A stretch of DNA of 64,000 bases from the NCBI GenBank assembly GCA_010645155.1, contig JAAGOF010000185.1, positions 1,452,329 to 1,516,328 of the forward strand. Reading direction: 5' to 3'. The notes beneath the pieces were generated by a model. That model searched no databases, had not been told where the DNA came from, and saw only the letters and a program-made list of their open reading frames with translations. This document shows positions 28,723 through 40,900 of the stretch, piece after piece; within the stretch, counting starts at the first letter, position 1; each line of letters begins with the position of its first letter. The translations under genes were made by a program, and so were the position numbers. Source of the DNA: Tigriopus japonicus. Taxonomy: Eukaryota; Arthropoda; Copepoda; Harpacticoida; Harpacticidae.

Positions 28723-30463
28723 ATGGGCTTGAACACGCAAAACTTGCTTCAACTTTCAGCCGAGAACTTCTCGGCTCTCCTGAAATCCATCAGTGGTGAG
28801 AAGATTCTTGTTTTAGACTCGGGTATCCTCAAACCTTTAGACAAGATCATGGGCATGTCTTTGCTTCGAGAGGCTGGAGTCAAAACCATTCATCGATTAG
28901 AAAATGCTGTGCCAGCCAGTTTCTCGAACCCAACCGTCCATTATGTGTTTGTCTTGTTCCCAACCATCGAAAGCTCTTCGCAAGTGTCGGGAATTTTGGC
29001 TGCTAATGGGCTCGTGAACACCAATACGAGCCTCATCTACGTGCCAAAACTGACCAGAAAGGTGTGTTTATTCTTAGAGGAACACTGTGTTTTGGACCTG
29101 GTGCAGTTGTACGAGTTCAATTGGGAATTCTTTCCATTGGACTCGAACGTGTGGTCCATGTTGTTGCCTCAATGCAATTTCTATCAACCAGGGGTTCAAA
29201 GTGATGTGTCCAATTATTTGATGCTCAAGTGCCTTCATAGTGTTCAAGTTCTGTTCGGCAAATTCCGCAAGATGTCGGCGTTTGGAGCTCAATCGAGTGC
29301 ATTGGTTCATTTTTTGTCCTCCAAAACCATGGAAGAGAGTTTGTCTGAACCGCCTCCAGACCAAGATGGGGCTTTGGACCATTTAGTGGTGATGGATCGA
29401 GCTTTGGACTTGCTGCCCGTTTTACTGACACCTTTGACTTACGAAGCCTTGCTCCATCAGGTTTTTGACGTCACTTGTGGTCAGATTGAGCTTGAACGTC
29501 CGAGTAGTGGTCTAAAAAAGGCTGAGCGAACAGTGATTACTTTGTCTAATCGGGACAAAACCTTTGCCTCCATTCGGTATAAGCCTTTTACTTCCATTTT
29601 CTCATTTTTGAGCTCCAATGCCCGAAGTCTCAAAGAGGTTCAATCCTCGGCGACCAATATGAACGTAAAAGAGATGAAAGACTTTGTTCAGTTCAAGTTA
29701 AAGGATTTACAACAACAGTATCAATCAATCTCAATGCATATCAGTGCCAGTGAAATCATTCAAAAGTCTTTGGGGCACATGAGTGAGCGATCCATACATA
29801 TCGAGAACGGGATAGTGCAGAAAGAAAGCAACATCTATGCCAAGACCTTTGCCTTTCTTCAAGAAGCCATTGCCAGGTGAATATGGTTATCCTTTGGCTT
29901 GATCAAGGATCAAATTCATTCGCTGTCTAACGTGCTTCCTTTTTCTCTGCAGAGAATTCCCGTTGTCACGGGTGAAGTACATAATTGGCTTACTCCATGT
30001 TTGTACCGGCGGTCTCCAATCACAAGATATTTCGTTTTTAAAGCGGAAAATTTTGGAGGGATATGGTTATGACAAAGCGGATGGAGTTCACAAATTCTTT
30101 CTCTATTTAGAGTCCATTCGGAGTACTTGCATTTCCAAACATTGTATGGACTCGCACACTGCTCCCAAAAGCCAAATCCCTGAAGGCAATCATCCAAGCT
30201 TTGTGTTTGGTGGTCTCTATCAACCGTTGATCTGCAGTCTAGTAGACAGAGTGTTGAGCGGAGCCTCGGATCCCCAAAAAGATCCCCTCCCGAAGTCTGT
30301 TCCCACCGCGTTTCACACCCGACAATCTAGTCTAGTTTCGAGGCCGAACATCCTCGTCCTATTTTTGGGAGGGTTCACCTATGCTGAAATTGCTGCCTTA
30401 AATGCAATTGAGAGGAACACGGGCGCCAAAATAATTGTGGCGAGTGACATTGATATCCAATAA
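28723..30463 (+). CDS. VPS33B: VPS33B, Sec1/Munc18-family vacuolar sorting protein
   Basis: Two exons, 28723-29876 and 29953-30463, join in phase to 554 aa. VPS33B is the SNARE-binding SM subunit that, with VIPAS39/VPS16B, acts in late endosome to lysosome transport and in apical and collagen trafficking. The N-terminal block (ILKPLDKI...LLREAGVKTIHRLE) and the middle block KEMKDFVQFKLKDLQQQY...SMHISASEII match VPS33B rather than VPS33A. The C-terminal LVLFLGGFTYAEIAALNAIE is the conserved last Sec1 segment. It is about 60 residues shorter than the human protein, mainly through a shorter variable region before the C-terminus. The chosen ATG follows an in-frame GTG that was ignored. An AATAAA overlaps the stop codon, and MGME1 starts 179 bp downstream. 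Confidence 0.92.
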
Positions 30464-30464
30464 A
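30459..30464 (+). terminator. polyadenylation signal overlapping the VPS33B stop codon
   Basis: AATAAA at 30459-30464 contains the TAA stop (30461-30463). If used, the 3' UTR would be only 10-30 bases, ending well before MGME1. Confidence 0.5.
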
Positions 30465-30642
30465 TGAACATGATTTGAAGTATTAAAAAACTAGAGATCC
30501 ATTGAAAGTTGCATGCCAGACGTAATCGAGGTTTCGCGTTTTCATTTTAATAGATGGGGTCCGCATTGTTTGCAAACATTTCCATGCTGACATGAAAATA
30601 ATAACAAATCTGGAGGCCAGAATATCGTGAAAACGAGAAAAC

Positions 30643-31854
30643 ATGTTCATGCAAACTCCTATAAGGCCGCTTTTTTCGCGTTGTAACCGAACAATTGAAA
30701 TATCTACAAGGTCATTGGCGGATTCTTCTCATGACGAGTTGTGGAAATGGAAGTCCAATTACTTCAAGAACCATTGGAATCGCGAGGAATTCGGACGAGT
30801 TCAAAAACAAGTTACACCTTCTAAAAGCATTGACTCCATATCAAAAAGCCATGATTTTTGGTTGGGAAAAATGACTCAAAAAACCATTTCCAGCCATTCC
30901 GATTTGGTCCGGGTTCAAGCCCGACCTCCCAAAGAAGACAACTTATTCAACGCGTTGGCCACTGCCTCTTTTGAGTTAAACTACTCTGATGTTCCTAAAC
31001 CAAACCACGCGGAATCTTCCATTCCTAACCAGATTTCTACCTCCGTATATAAACCCATTAAGTCTTCAGGTCCAATTGATCCCGAATCAAAACCCATCAA
31101 TACTTCTGTTCCCATTGATTCAAAATCGCTTTCTTGGAGGAACCCGGAGAAGCCATTATTATCCTTGCCTTTACCATCTGAAGTGAAGCCGGCCTTGATC
31201 ACCTACAAGCGGAATCAAACCCGGTCCACTCTTCCCAGTGTTTCCAAGATTTTGAAAGCCACTATGCCTGTTGATAGAGCTGTGGCCTTGGCTCAATGGG
31301 AGGAGCGGATGATTGCACAAATGGGCCAAGCTGGTTTTGAGGCTTATCAAAAGGCCATGTTAGACCGAGGTCATCGACTTCATAGCTACATTGAGCACTT
31401 CTTGCTTGAAGGAACAACGAGTTTGAGCTCCGAGGATGATGTGTCCCTGAAGCACACTCAAAGTATTGCTCCACTTTTGAGCCAATTCTCTCATCCACAT
31501 TCTTTGGAGAGCCAAGTGGTTCATCCAACGCTCAAATATCATGGTTATTTAGACTGTGTTGCCGTCTACAAAGGCAAAACTTTGGCTTTGATCGATTGGA
31601 AGACTTCGGAGAAGAAAAAAGCGAGCCTAGCCTCAACCTTCGATAATCCTTTGCAAATAGCTGCCTACATCGGAGCTTTGAATCATGATCCAAGGTATCC
31701 GTTCCAAATTGACCATGGACTAATTGTTATTGTTCACAACGATGGACTTGAGGCCAAGGTTCTTGGGATCTCAAAGCAAAAATTGGACATTTATTGGAAG
31801 GCGTGGCTTGAACGCTTGAAATTGTATGAAGCCATGACAAAATACGGCAAGTAA
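30643..31854 (+). CDS. MGME1: mitochondrial genome maintenance exonuclease 1
   Basis: A single exon of 403 aa. MGME1 is a mitochondrial single-strand DNA exonuclease of the PD-(D/E)XK fold that trims flaps during mtDNA replication and degrades linear mtDNA. The catalytic core is plain: Asp304 in GYLDCV, then Asp318-Trp-Lys320 in LIDWKTSEK, followed by STFDNPLQIAAY and GLIVIV, all in family order. An upstream helix with RSTLPSVSKIL matches the family's start-of-domain block. The first about 25 residues are Arg-rich without acidic residues (MFMQTPIRPLFSRCNR), consistent with a mitochondrial presequence. Residues 130-165 hold a low-complexity insertion with repeats of the type KPI..SGPIDPESKP and SVPIDSKS, which makes the protein longer than the human 344 aa. 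It lies directly downstream of VPS33B on the same strand. Confidence 0.95.
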   Translation: MFMQTPIRPLFSRCNRTIEISTRSLADSSHDELWKWKSNYFKNHWNREEFGRVQKQVTPSKSIDSISKSHDFWLGKMTQKTISSHSDLVRVQARPPKEDNLFNALATASFELNYSDVPKPNHAESSIPNQISTSVYKPIKSSGPIDPESKPINTSVPIDSKSLSWRNPEKPLLSLPLPSEVKPALITYKRNQTRSTLPSVSKILKATMPVDRAVALAQWEERMIAQMGQAGFEAYQKAMLDRGHRLHSYIEHFLLEGTTSLSSEDDVSLKHTQSIAPLLSQFSHPHSLESQVVHPTLKYHGYLDCVAVYKGKTLALIDWKTSEKKKASLASTFDNPLQIAAYIGALNHDPRYPFQIDHGLIVIVHNDGLEAKVLGISKQKLDIYWKAWLERLKLYEAMTKYGK

Positions 31855-31876
31855 GAGATTCTCTTTATGTGACAGA

Positions 31877-31882
31877 TTTATT
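31877..31882 (-). terminator. polyadenylation signal of the coiled-coil/FN3 gene
   Basis: AATAAA on the minus strand, about 76 bases past the stop at 31958 and 23 bases outside the MGME1 stop. The two genes converge, and their 3' UTRs almost certainly overlap. Confidence 0.55.
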
Positions 31883-31957
31883 TATGAATACATACAGGTA
31901 GTTCTGACTAGCTATGGATCTATATTATTTCAGGATTATTTATAGATATATATTCTT

Positions 31958-34900
31958 TCATTGGGGTACATTCTTTATGGCAACGGGTAGGGGAAGTAGT
32001 CTTTCCACATGGGGTTTCATAGGGGTTGGCGGAGGGGTCTTTCTTTTGGCGATGGTTTTCAGCAGATCCGGTTCAAATTTAATGTCAACTCTCTTCGATG
32101 CTGATTCTTCTGGGCCTAAACTTTCGATTCCAATCGTGAAGGTTGAGTCCAAAGCCAAGCCGTGCAACAGAGCTTTCGTCCTTGAAGCACTTCTCACCTT
32201 TTGGCGAACTTCAGAGTTGACGAAAATCTAAAATCAAAGTCGAGTTGAAATCAGTTTGGTTTCGTTTTGTATCTTTGAACAATTTCTTACCATATAACCG
32301 AGGACACGGGTGTCTTTTGGTGGATGCCAAGCCAATAAAAGGCTATCGGCGCCCACTCTTCTCGTCACGCGAACCATTTCTGGTTCGGTCAAAGGACCAT
32401 TCGCTTTCGAATGAGACTTGATTTCCACTCTTCCACTCTTCTCGGGTTTGGAATGGTGCAAGTTGTCCTTGATTTTTGCTGTCTCTATCATCCAAGGAGC
32501 GATTGTGGAGTCCAAGGAATTCGATTCCTTATACTCTTGGGCAATGGTAGACAACTGAAATAAGTGTAGAATGGATATTGATTGCCATGCTGATGCTGAC
32601 TCATTGAAATGTGTTATTGTTCAGACCTGTTCACTTTTTCTTTGCTCTTTACTGACATTGCCGCTTTCAATGAAACGACAAAGCGATTCCATGTTGAAAT
32701 CGAGACCTCGCACGTATGAGGGCTTGAAAGTGGCTTCTCTGAGATATCTAACAATAGAAGTGGACCTCAAATCTGTGGCCGTTTTCATTAGATCTGCCAG
32801 AGTACGAATAAGGAAATCCTTATTGGCGCACTTGTGATCTAATTGATCATAGGAGGATTGGGTTTCCTTCATTCGTGAGTTGATCGATTCAAATCGGACC
32901 TTGTGTCGCTCATGTTGTTCTGTGATGCGGATGTTCAGTTGACGGAGATGCTCCACAACAGCTGTGAGGTCCACGACCTCTTGATTCTGTAGAAGGAAAT
33001 AGAAAAAAAGAAGAGGTGAAATCAATTGATCTAAATTGCATTGTTGTTGTTAAAGGCTAACCTTTGTTTCAAGACGCATTTCTTGATCTTCCAATTTCCT
33101 TTGCATCTCCGAGCACTCCTGGTTGGCCAAAGTAAGTTCCTCCTCCAATCGAATACATCTCATCTGAATCTCGTCGGCTTTCGTTGGAACCAAAGTTGAG
33201 GCTGAGGAGTGATAGGTGCAACTGCTAGTGTTACTCTCCAAACTTGGGAGCCCAAAGTCAGGACCATCCAAGCCATTTTTCAAGGAGTAGTCTAATGAAA
33301 GAATGATTGTAAGGAAGGACACGGTAAAAGATGGGTCGTTAAAGGCAAAGGCTTCGCGGCTGACTTTACCTGAACCGTTGTTGAAAAAAGCAAGTTGCTC
33401 TTTGCCCAATGTGGGTTCTCCGTTCGAAGGCATGAATTGAGTTTGAATCGACTCTTCACTCTCGCATCGGAAGAGATCATAAGTTGGGTCAGAAGGATTG
33501 GGTTGGCTGCAAATCACGTACGAGAGGGTTTGAAGTTGTTCACTTATGTCGCAGAGCCTTGCCAAAACCGAATCAATGGGATCGCTCTGGAAAGATGATT
33601 AATTCATTGTAATCAAAAAGATTTGAGCGGATTTCATTTGCAAGCCCTCTTTGCTGACCTTAATGTTTTGAACCACCAGGTCCAGATTCCTACGGATAGA
33701 AATTAATCCACCTTCATAGTTGAGCATGTGTTGAAGCTCATTTTCTTGAGATTGGTTCTCTGTGGTCCACCGAGCCAATTCTTGACGTAGATTTTCAATT
33801 TCCTCGTCTTTCACTCTCAACTTGGCATTGGTGTCGATGAGATTCCTCTCTTCTCTTTGCCACAATTGACGAACCTCAGACTCTCTCACACTCAAAGAAG
33901 CCTAAAAAGGATAATGTTTGTTCAGAAGGTACTTTATTTCAAGTGGTGGTCCAAGCACAGAACCATGTGAGACTCCTCTCACCTTTAAACTGCGGATCTC
34001 ATCCTGAAGAGTCGAGTTGAGAGCGTCCAAGTCTCTTAATTGTGAAGTCGAGAATGACAATTGATTTCGAAGTTTAGTGAGCTGAAACGAGGACGAGGTC
34101 CTGTGAATTGGAAAACACCGCCCGAATAGGAAAAGTTGGCATGACTTTAGACTATAGGATCAACATCATCCACTCATGCAATAGGAAGAACGATGAGATG
34201 ATTGTGTTCTCTTTTACTTTATTGTTATATGTATTTTCTCCAAAGTAAAGAAAAATATATCCAGCAAAAATTGGGTGTTAAAATTGTTTGCTTGCGCCAA
34301 GTGCCCTCATGCCCCCGCCATTTCCCTACGCACAACCTCGGCGTTTGAGGCTGAATGCAACTAGATCTTACCACTGCAATATGGTCGTTAGGAATAGTTG
34401 GGAGTGATGACAAGACCCGGATCCAGTTAGGATAAGATCCTAAGCTTGCGTTCTGAAAACGTGGGTGAAAAAAATCCAAGAAGTGATCTGTGGGAGTGCT
34501 CAGGGTGGTTCGAGATGAATGAATACCCAAGGCGACTAGCAATACAATAGAGTGCAGTGGAAGAGGGTTGACAGAGTGAGGAAGACCAAAAGGAACAAGG
34601 AACATGTGTGGTGTTAAACCAGGGAAAGGGACAGAGGGCAATGATGGGAGCATGTGGGAAAAGAAGCAAGCTATGCGTATGAACGAATGAATGAATAATT
34701 GAGCGAGTGAGTGAGTGAGTGAGCGCGTGAGCTTTGGAAGGAACGAATAAGTGCCAATAGGATGATTCCATTTGTGCCTGCTTGCTTGCTTGCGGTGCTT
34801 GGAGGTCATTCATTGTATTTTTACCACCAAGAAATATCTGCCCGTGTGGTCCCTGATACTGCGATAGCGAGTCAAGCGGAAAGAGTTGATACTGCTAGAC

Positions 34901-37900
34901 GAGGAAGAGGTCGTCGTGTCCCCACTGACGCCGGATGTGGCAGCACATCCACTACGGCTTCGCCTCTCTGATTCAGAGCGGATTGTGACCGGAGGTGACG
35001 TCGGTGGGATGCTCACCTCGCTTCTGTAAGTGGCCTCATTGCTCTCCAGAGCAAGGGTCTGGCTCGCAAGAGTCTCCTTCATATCATTGACTTGATGCGA
35101 AAGGCCCTCCACTTGCACGCGGTACACGTTCTGTTTCTCCACCTCCTCTTTGAGTTGATCCGTGGTCTCCTTATGAAGCTGAAGCTCGTGGGTAAGCGAG
35201 GTCACTCGTTCTCGCCACGCCTTGTCGCGTTCCATTGTGGAGCGGTCCAAATCACAGATCTCGGATTGGAGAGAGGACTCACGCTCCTCCAGTTCTTGCT
35301 CGCGACAGTTGAGCAGTCCTTCACTGAGTTGACGGTCTTGAAAGCGTCGCTCGATCTCTTTTAAGCGAATTATCTCCTCATTGAGCTCAGTATTGTCTTT
35401 TTCAATTTGATAAAGCTTGGCCACCAGGGCCTCTTGATCGTGGAGCTCGTTCTTAAAAGTTGCATTGTTCTTTTGCTCAGCCAAAATCTTGAGACTGATT
35501 TCTCGTTCACTGCGTTCTAAACGGAAGATGACCTCCTTGAGCTCAATCACAGTCCGTTCGCTGTCCATGAGACGTTCCAAAAGCTGCGCCATCTTTTGGG
35601 TCTCACTTCCACCCGAAAAGTTTTGAGTGATATCTTTTAGATCCTTCTTATGAAGCTGCTCATTGGTCTCCATTACACGAATCTTTTCTAAAAGGTTGAC
35701 CTTGTCCTCTTCCAAGGCTTGGATAGTTTTCTCGTAATTGGTCTGAACTTTGGCCAATATGGCATCCGCCTCTTGAATGGTCTGACAATATGCCATTTCT
35801 TTCTCCTTCAATGCCGCCAACTCGCTCTGAAGAAGATCCACGGCAGCCAGATCTTGCGAATACAGCGAATTTTCCATAGCTTCACTCTTCTGGACACTTT
35901 GAGACATCTTTTCCTTTAATGCGGTCTCTGAGTTCTGTAGTTGATTTGTAAGAGTTGTAATCTCTTGAATGTGGGCCTCATTGGCCTCCCGCGCGGCCTG
36001 ATTGAGATCATTAATCCGATCTTCTAATTGGAGGATCCTTTCAATACGATCTTCATGAGTGCCTTCTAGCGACCGAGCAATGGAGTCTTTTTCGGCCATC
36101 ATGGACATTAGAGAATCTTCCAGCATCGATTTATCCCGCTCTAAATTTCGAATGTAGGCCTCAAGTTCGTCCATCCTTGGATCCTGAGCGGGGCTATCTT
36201 CGACAAGAGAGGTTTGGGTCTCTGAGTCATGAATTTCCATGAGAATTGGTAGAGGGGATTTGTTGATCTTAATGGCAGATCGGAACCATGCCACCACGTA
36301 ACACGCCTTTTCCAAAAGAATGAGCTTTTCTCGAAGTTCAACCTCTACTTCTTCGAGATCGAATATCCTTTGCTCATATCGCTGAACCAGGGCCTCCAAA
36401 TATGCCACGTCATTTCTAATCTCTAATTCCTTGCTTTGAGATTCAGATAGGTCATCTCGAACCATAAGAACGTTGTTACGCTCTATCTGGAGTTCTTGGC
36501 TCAATTGCTCATTGCGATCGTAAGTCAGTCGGTACTGATGCTCCCATCTGGAAGAGATATGTAAAAAGTTACTTCTCTTCTACTTCTTCAATTCCTTTGT
36601 TAATACTTTGGTACGACATACCTTTGCGCATTAAGACGACTGTCGTTCTCAGCCTCTTCCAACTCACACTTTTCCTCGAGCAGGTTCTGGTTTTGTTTGT
36701 GCAATTCCCTGTATTTCTTCTCCCATTCTTTCAACTGGTTCCTGAGGCTGTACTCCACTTGCTCCAACCTCGTAATCTTATCGTCTGACCCCGTGCTAGC
36801 GTCCTCCATTTTGGATTTCAGAGTCTTGATCTCGGATTTGAAGCCCTCAATCTCGTCTTCCAAGCTATTTTTACGGGTCACCAGATCGCGACATTCTTCT
36901 CGGAGATCATCAAGTTCCTCACAACTTTCGTAGTCGGAAGCGTGTCTTAAGAGGAGTGGCGATTTCATGACAACCGGTGGATTTAAGGACTTCTCCGTGG
37001 TTTGCGTTGCCGTTTCGGTGAGGCTAACTCCCATCAAATCTGGAGATGTGGAAGTGGACGCATCAAAGATGCCACTTTCTTCCATAACTCGGGTCGATGA
37101 GCTTGAAGACACTTTTCGACGGGAGTGATGATGACCCTCGTCATGGTTGTCCGTGTCACTGTCACTCAGATCCGAAGAAACGCCTGACGATGTCCCGTTG
37201 CTGGTCTTGGGATGATCGCTGCCTCCATCAGAAATGACGGATGGAACCTGAAATTTAGGGGAAATTATGAATTGGTTGCATCTTATGAAGAGCCAGAAGT
37301 CAAATGGCACAAGTTGTTATTTCAGAATGTATTTTTTTACGAATGTCAGTGTACCTTTCTATGGCTAGAGGAGCTGTACTCGGAGCCAATACTTCCGACG
37401 GATTTGGATGTATGGTTTTCCAAAACAGTGGCCAGGTTCTCTTTGAGCTCTGCGTTTTCCATGGACAAGGTTTTCGTCTGGAAGAAAACGGGAAACAAAG
37501 CTAGCTCATTATACTGCTGATGATCTGTTGATTACATCTTCTTTTATTTAACAATACACATATTTTTGTGATCGAAAGGATGAAAGGTGTTTTCAAGGGT
37601 TCTCTCGGCTCATTAGCGCCATTGTACAATGAACATCCTTCACGCTACGACACGTTTGTTTCAACATTGATGACGGTCACTCAAGCAGATGCGAGTGGTG
37701 CTCGTTTTCTCCTTCTGTTACCCCGAGACCATATCTTCAGGAACCTTGTCTAAACTTGAAGTCCAGCATTGTTAGGTTAGATGGTGTTAAACTGGTCGAA
37801 TTTGAACTTTCTCAAACCGACACTGATTTATTTGTACCGCACCTTGGCGTCCAGCTCCTTGAGTGTGTTCTCGAGATGATTGGCTTTCATGATGGCCTGC

Positions 37901-40900
37901 TCATACATCTGCGATTCGGACTCTCGGCCCACCATGGTTGTGTTCAGTTTCGATTGAAGGGTCGCGATTTGATTCCGAAGATCCACCTCCAACTTGTCTC
38001 GAGCATCCTGAATCTGGGCATTTTTGGACTCCTTCCTCTCGAGATCTTGCTTGGTGGCATTCAGATCTCGTTGCAAGATGTGACGTTCCTGTGTGAGTTC
38101 GTCCACAGCCTGAAGTCACGGAAGAAATGTAGAGAAAAGATCCTTTTTTAGTGCTCGTTCAAAAACGTGCGACTTTTTATGTATATTTTGATTGGTCGAG
38201 CAAATGTGAAATGGTTAATTTGAGCTTTTCATGCGGCTTGGGTTTCCGCACTAAGTCCCTTAGTTATTTGGCGTAAAACAATTATCCTTTGGGTTTCGTG
38301 ACGGTCAAACAACTCGGGGGAATTGGTTTGATCAGGTAACTCCTAACGGGACGTCAACTTTCTCGAGGAATATTCAAAATTAGCCTCTGGCTCTAGGTAG
38401 TGCAAGAGCACATCTGGTGCGTAATTTTGTAATTTTATCACCGGTTAATCGCACGTGGGATGAAGATGATGAAGGTATGTATAAAGGGAAACCGAACGAA
38501 GTCTGATACTTCAGATCCAACAAGATAAAAGTAACAGTAGGGTAGCTTGATCTGGATAGTTGGTAGACCTACCTGACGAGCTATTTGGAGATCCTTGCGC
38601 GATAACTCCATCTCTAAAATCATCTGATCATTTGTGGTAGATCGATTCTCAGATTCGACCTCCACCCGTGTCTTAAGGGTCTCATTCTCCGCCTGAAGGT
38701 CATGAATCTTGCTCAATAAGGTCTCAAAGAGAGCTACGGTCTGAAGCAGCAAGGACTTGTCATTAGGCTTTGGAAGAGATGACACCAGCCTTTGAAGCTG
38801 ATTTTTCGTGTCGGCCACCTTTTCGCCCTGAAAAAAGTGAGCAGTTTGGTATGACACTTCGCCATTTGAGGCAACTTGATTGGATTTCGTTTCGCAATTA
38901 CCCGAAAATCCTGGTAGAGCTCGAGAATGTCCTCGTCGGTTGTGGAGGATGAATTACACCCGGAATCGTCTTGGTCGGTATCGTGATTGTGGGTGCCATG
39001 TTGTGCTGGAGGATCGTCATGTCCCATTTGGTCATGATTGTTGCTGCTTGAGGGCCCCTTGATCTGTAAAGAACCCGAACATGCAAAATCTATTAGACTT
39101 GTGCGACTTTTTGCATGTCAACATCAAATGCGAGCAAGGGAGAAGAGGCTCGTTTTTTATGAGCGTGGGCACGACTTGCTTTAACCTTAATTGGACCGTG
39201 CCATGCTTTGCAACTTTGGAAGACGATAAAAAAGTCGCCTTGTATTGAATGCATTTATTCTGGCGTGGTTTATGACGAAACAATGGAAATCTGCCAAAAA
39301 TGACGGATTAAATTTCCAAGGAAAAGTATCCTATCTGGACCACTCATTGTGAATCATTATCAACTCGATTTTTACGCTCGACCGCAACAAGAAAATGTTC
39401 TAAAGAAGAGACTCGACTAATGACGCGAGCTATTTTCCAGTCCAATTCAGTTGATATTTTATGCATTTATGATTAACTTGCTATCGAGACGGAAAAAGTG
39501 CATTTCATTCACATGGCCAATAATTGTGAGAAGGTCTCATTTTTTCCTTGTTCAGAAAACCAATTTGAATTGGTCGGCGTCTAAAGGCCAGATGATTTTG
39601 TGCAAGAATATTCCATGTATAATCCAAAGTTACTACTCGAATATTTTCATTTATTAGCATTTCAAGTTGAAAAAGTTGACCTTTGTGTTATGCTACCCTC
39701 ACGCACGCTATTTTAGCAAAACTTTCCAACCCGAACTAATGAATGAAATTCGTGGTCAGAACATGGTTATCCCATGAAACGAGATTCCTTCGCTAGTTTC
39801 ACTCTTGGTCTAGAAATTGACCTCCAATCTCGTTTAACTCGATGCTAACAATCTAACGAAAGCATCAGCTTTTAATCTTTGTGGTCTGTTATGGCCTTAT
39901 AAGTTGAGGTCTGAAATACCGTTAACCTTCGTTTTTTTCGTGAAAAGAACCAGAGGCAAGCATCGGGAAGTTTATGAATAAAAAATCGAACTTGACCACC
40001 AATCACCAATGCTTTTGGCGTTATGTGCAGGGTTGCAATTCTCGGAAATCATAATTGGAGGGTCAAATTCAATGAGAAGTGGGCTCGTTTCAATCATGAC
40101 TTCAACAATCCAAAGGTACAACTACGCACATAACTTCATTTCGAGAATGGAAAGTAATTAAGAGTGAAGCGTTCACGCCATGCGATTTTAGTCGAAAACG
40201 GCCTAGCAATTTCTTTGGAACAGGAGGGTCGGTGTGTCTTTCGTTCGATATGCGAAAAAGCTTGGAATAAGTGATTTAATTCAATAGCATTCCAAGAGCC
40301 TACTCCAAAGCCCTCATTAGCTTAGGGCACATTTTGTACAGGTTTTCGGAGACTTCATATTATCCGCTACCGCTCAAATAAGTATACGGCTCGGAATGTT
40401 TTACCTTGTCTTCTTCGAGTTCCAGAACTCGAAATTCCAAGAGCTCAGACTGATCTTTCGCATCTTGGAGCTTGCCAAGCAACTTGGATTCATTTTCTTG
40501 CAACTCTGCGATCCTTTCAGCCAAGCCCAAATTGAGTTGCTGAAGCTGTTTTTTCTCCTCGACCAAAGTCAGATCCACGTTTTGGCCATTCAAGATGGCC
40601 TCGAGATCCTTGATCTTGGCCTCCGTCACCATCAATTCGGTATGAAGCAAGTTTTGTCGCTCCTCACTGAGGCCTTCGCTCATTCTCGATTGGAGGAGGC
40701 GATTTAGGTGTTGGAGTTGAGCATTTTCTTGGAGAAGTTTCATGTAGGTGGCATAATCGCAGACGCGTTTATTGGGGTCCGATTCGCCCAATTCAGGTGT
40801 ATTAGGAAAAGGGGAAATTGCACCAAGGTCCTGCAAGATTGAAGTGCCTCTTTAAAGTTCATATTTATTATTTTTAATGCAAGATCTAGCCAATAGATTA

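Noticed and set aside
34225..34813. 194-aa and 128-aa minus-strand ORFs
   Set aside because: They lie in the 935-bp intron of the coiled-coil gene; the long runs come from GAGT repeats, and no domain is visible.
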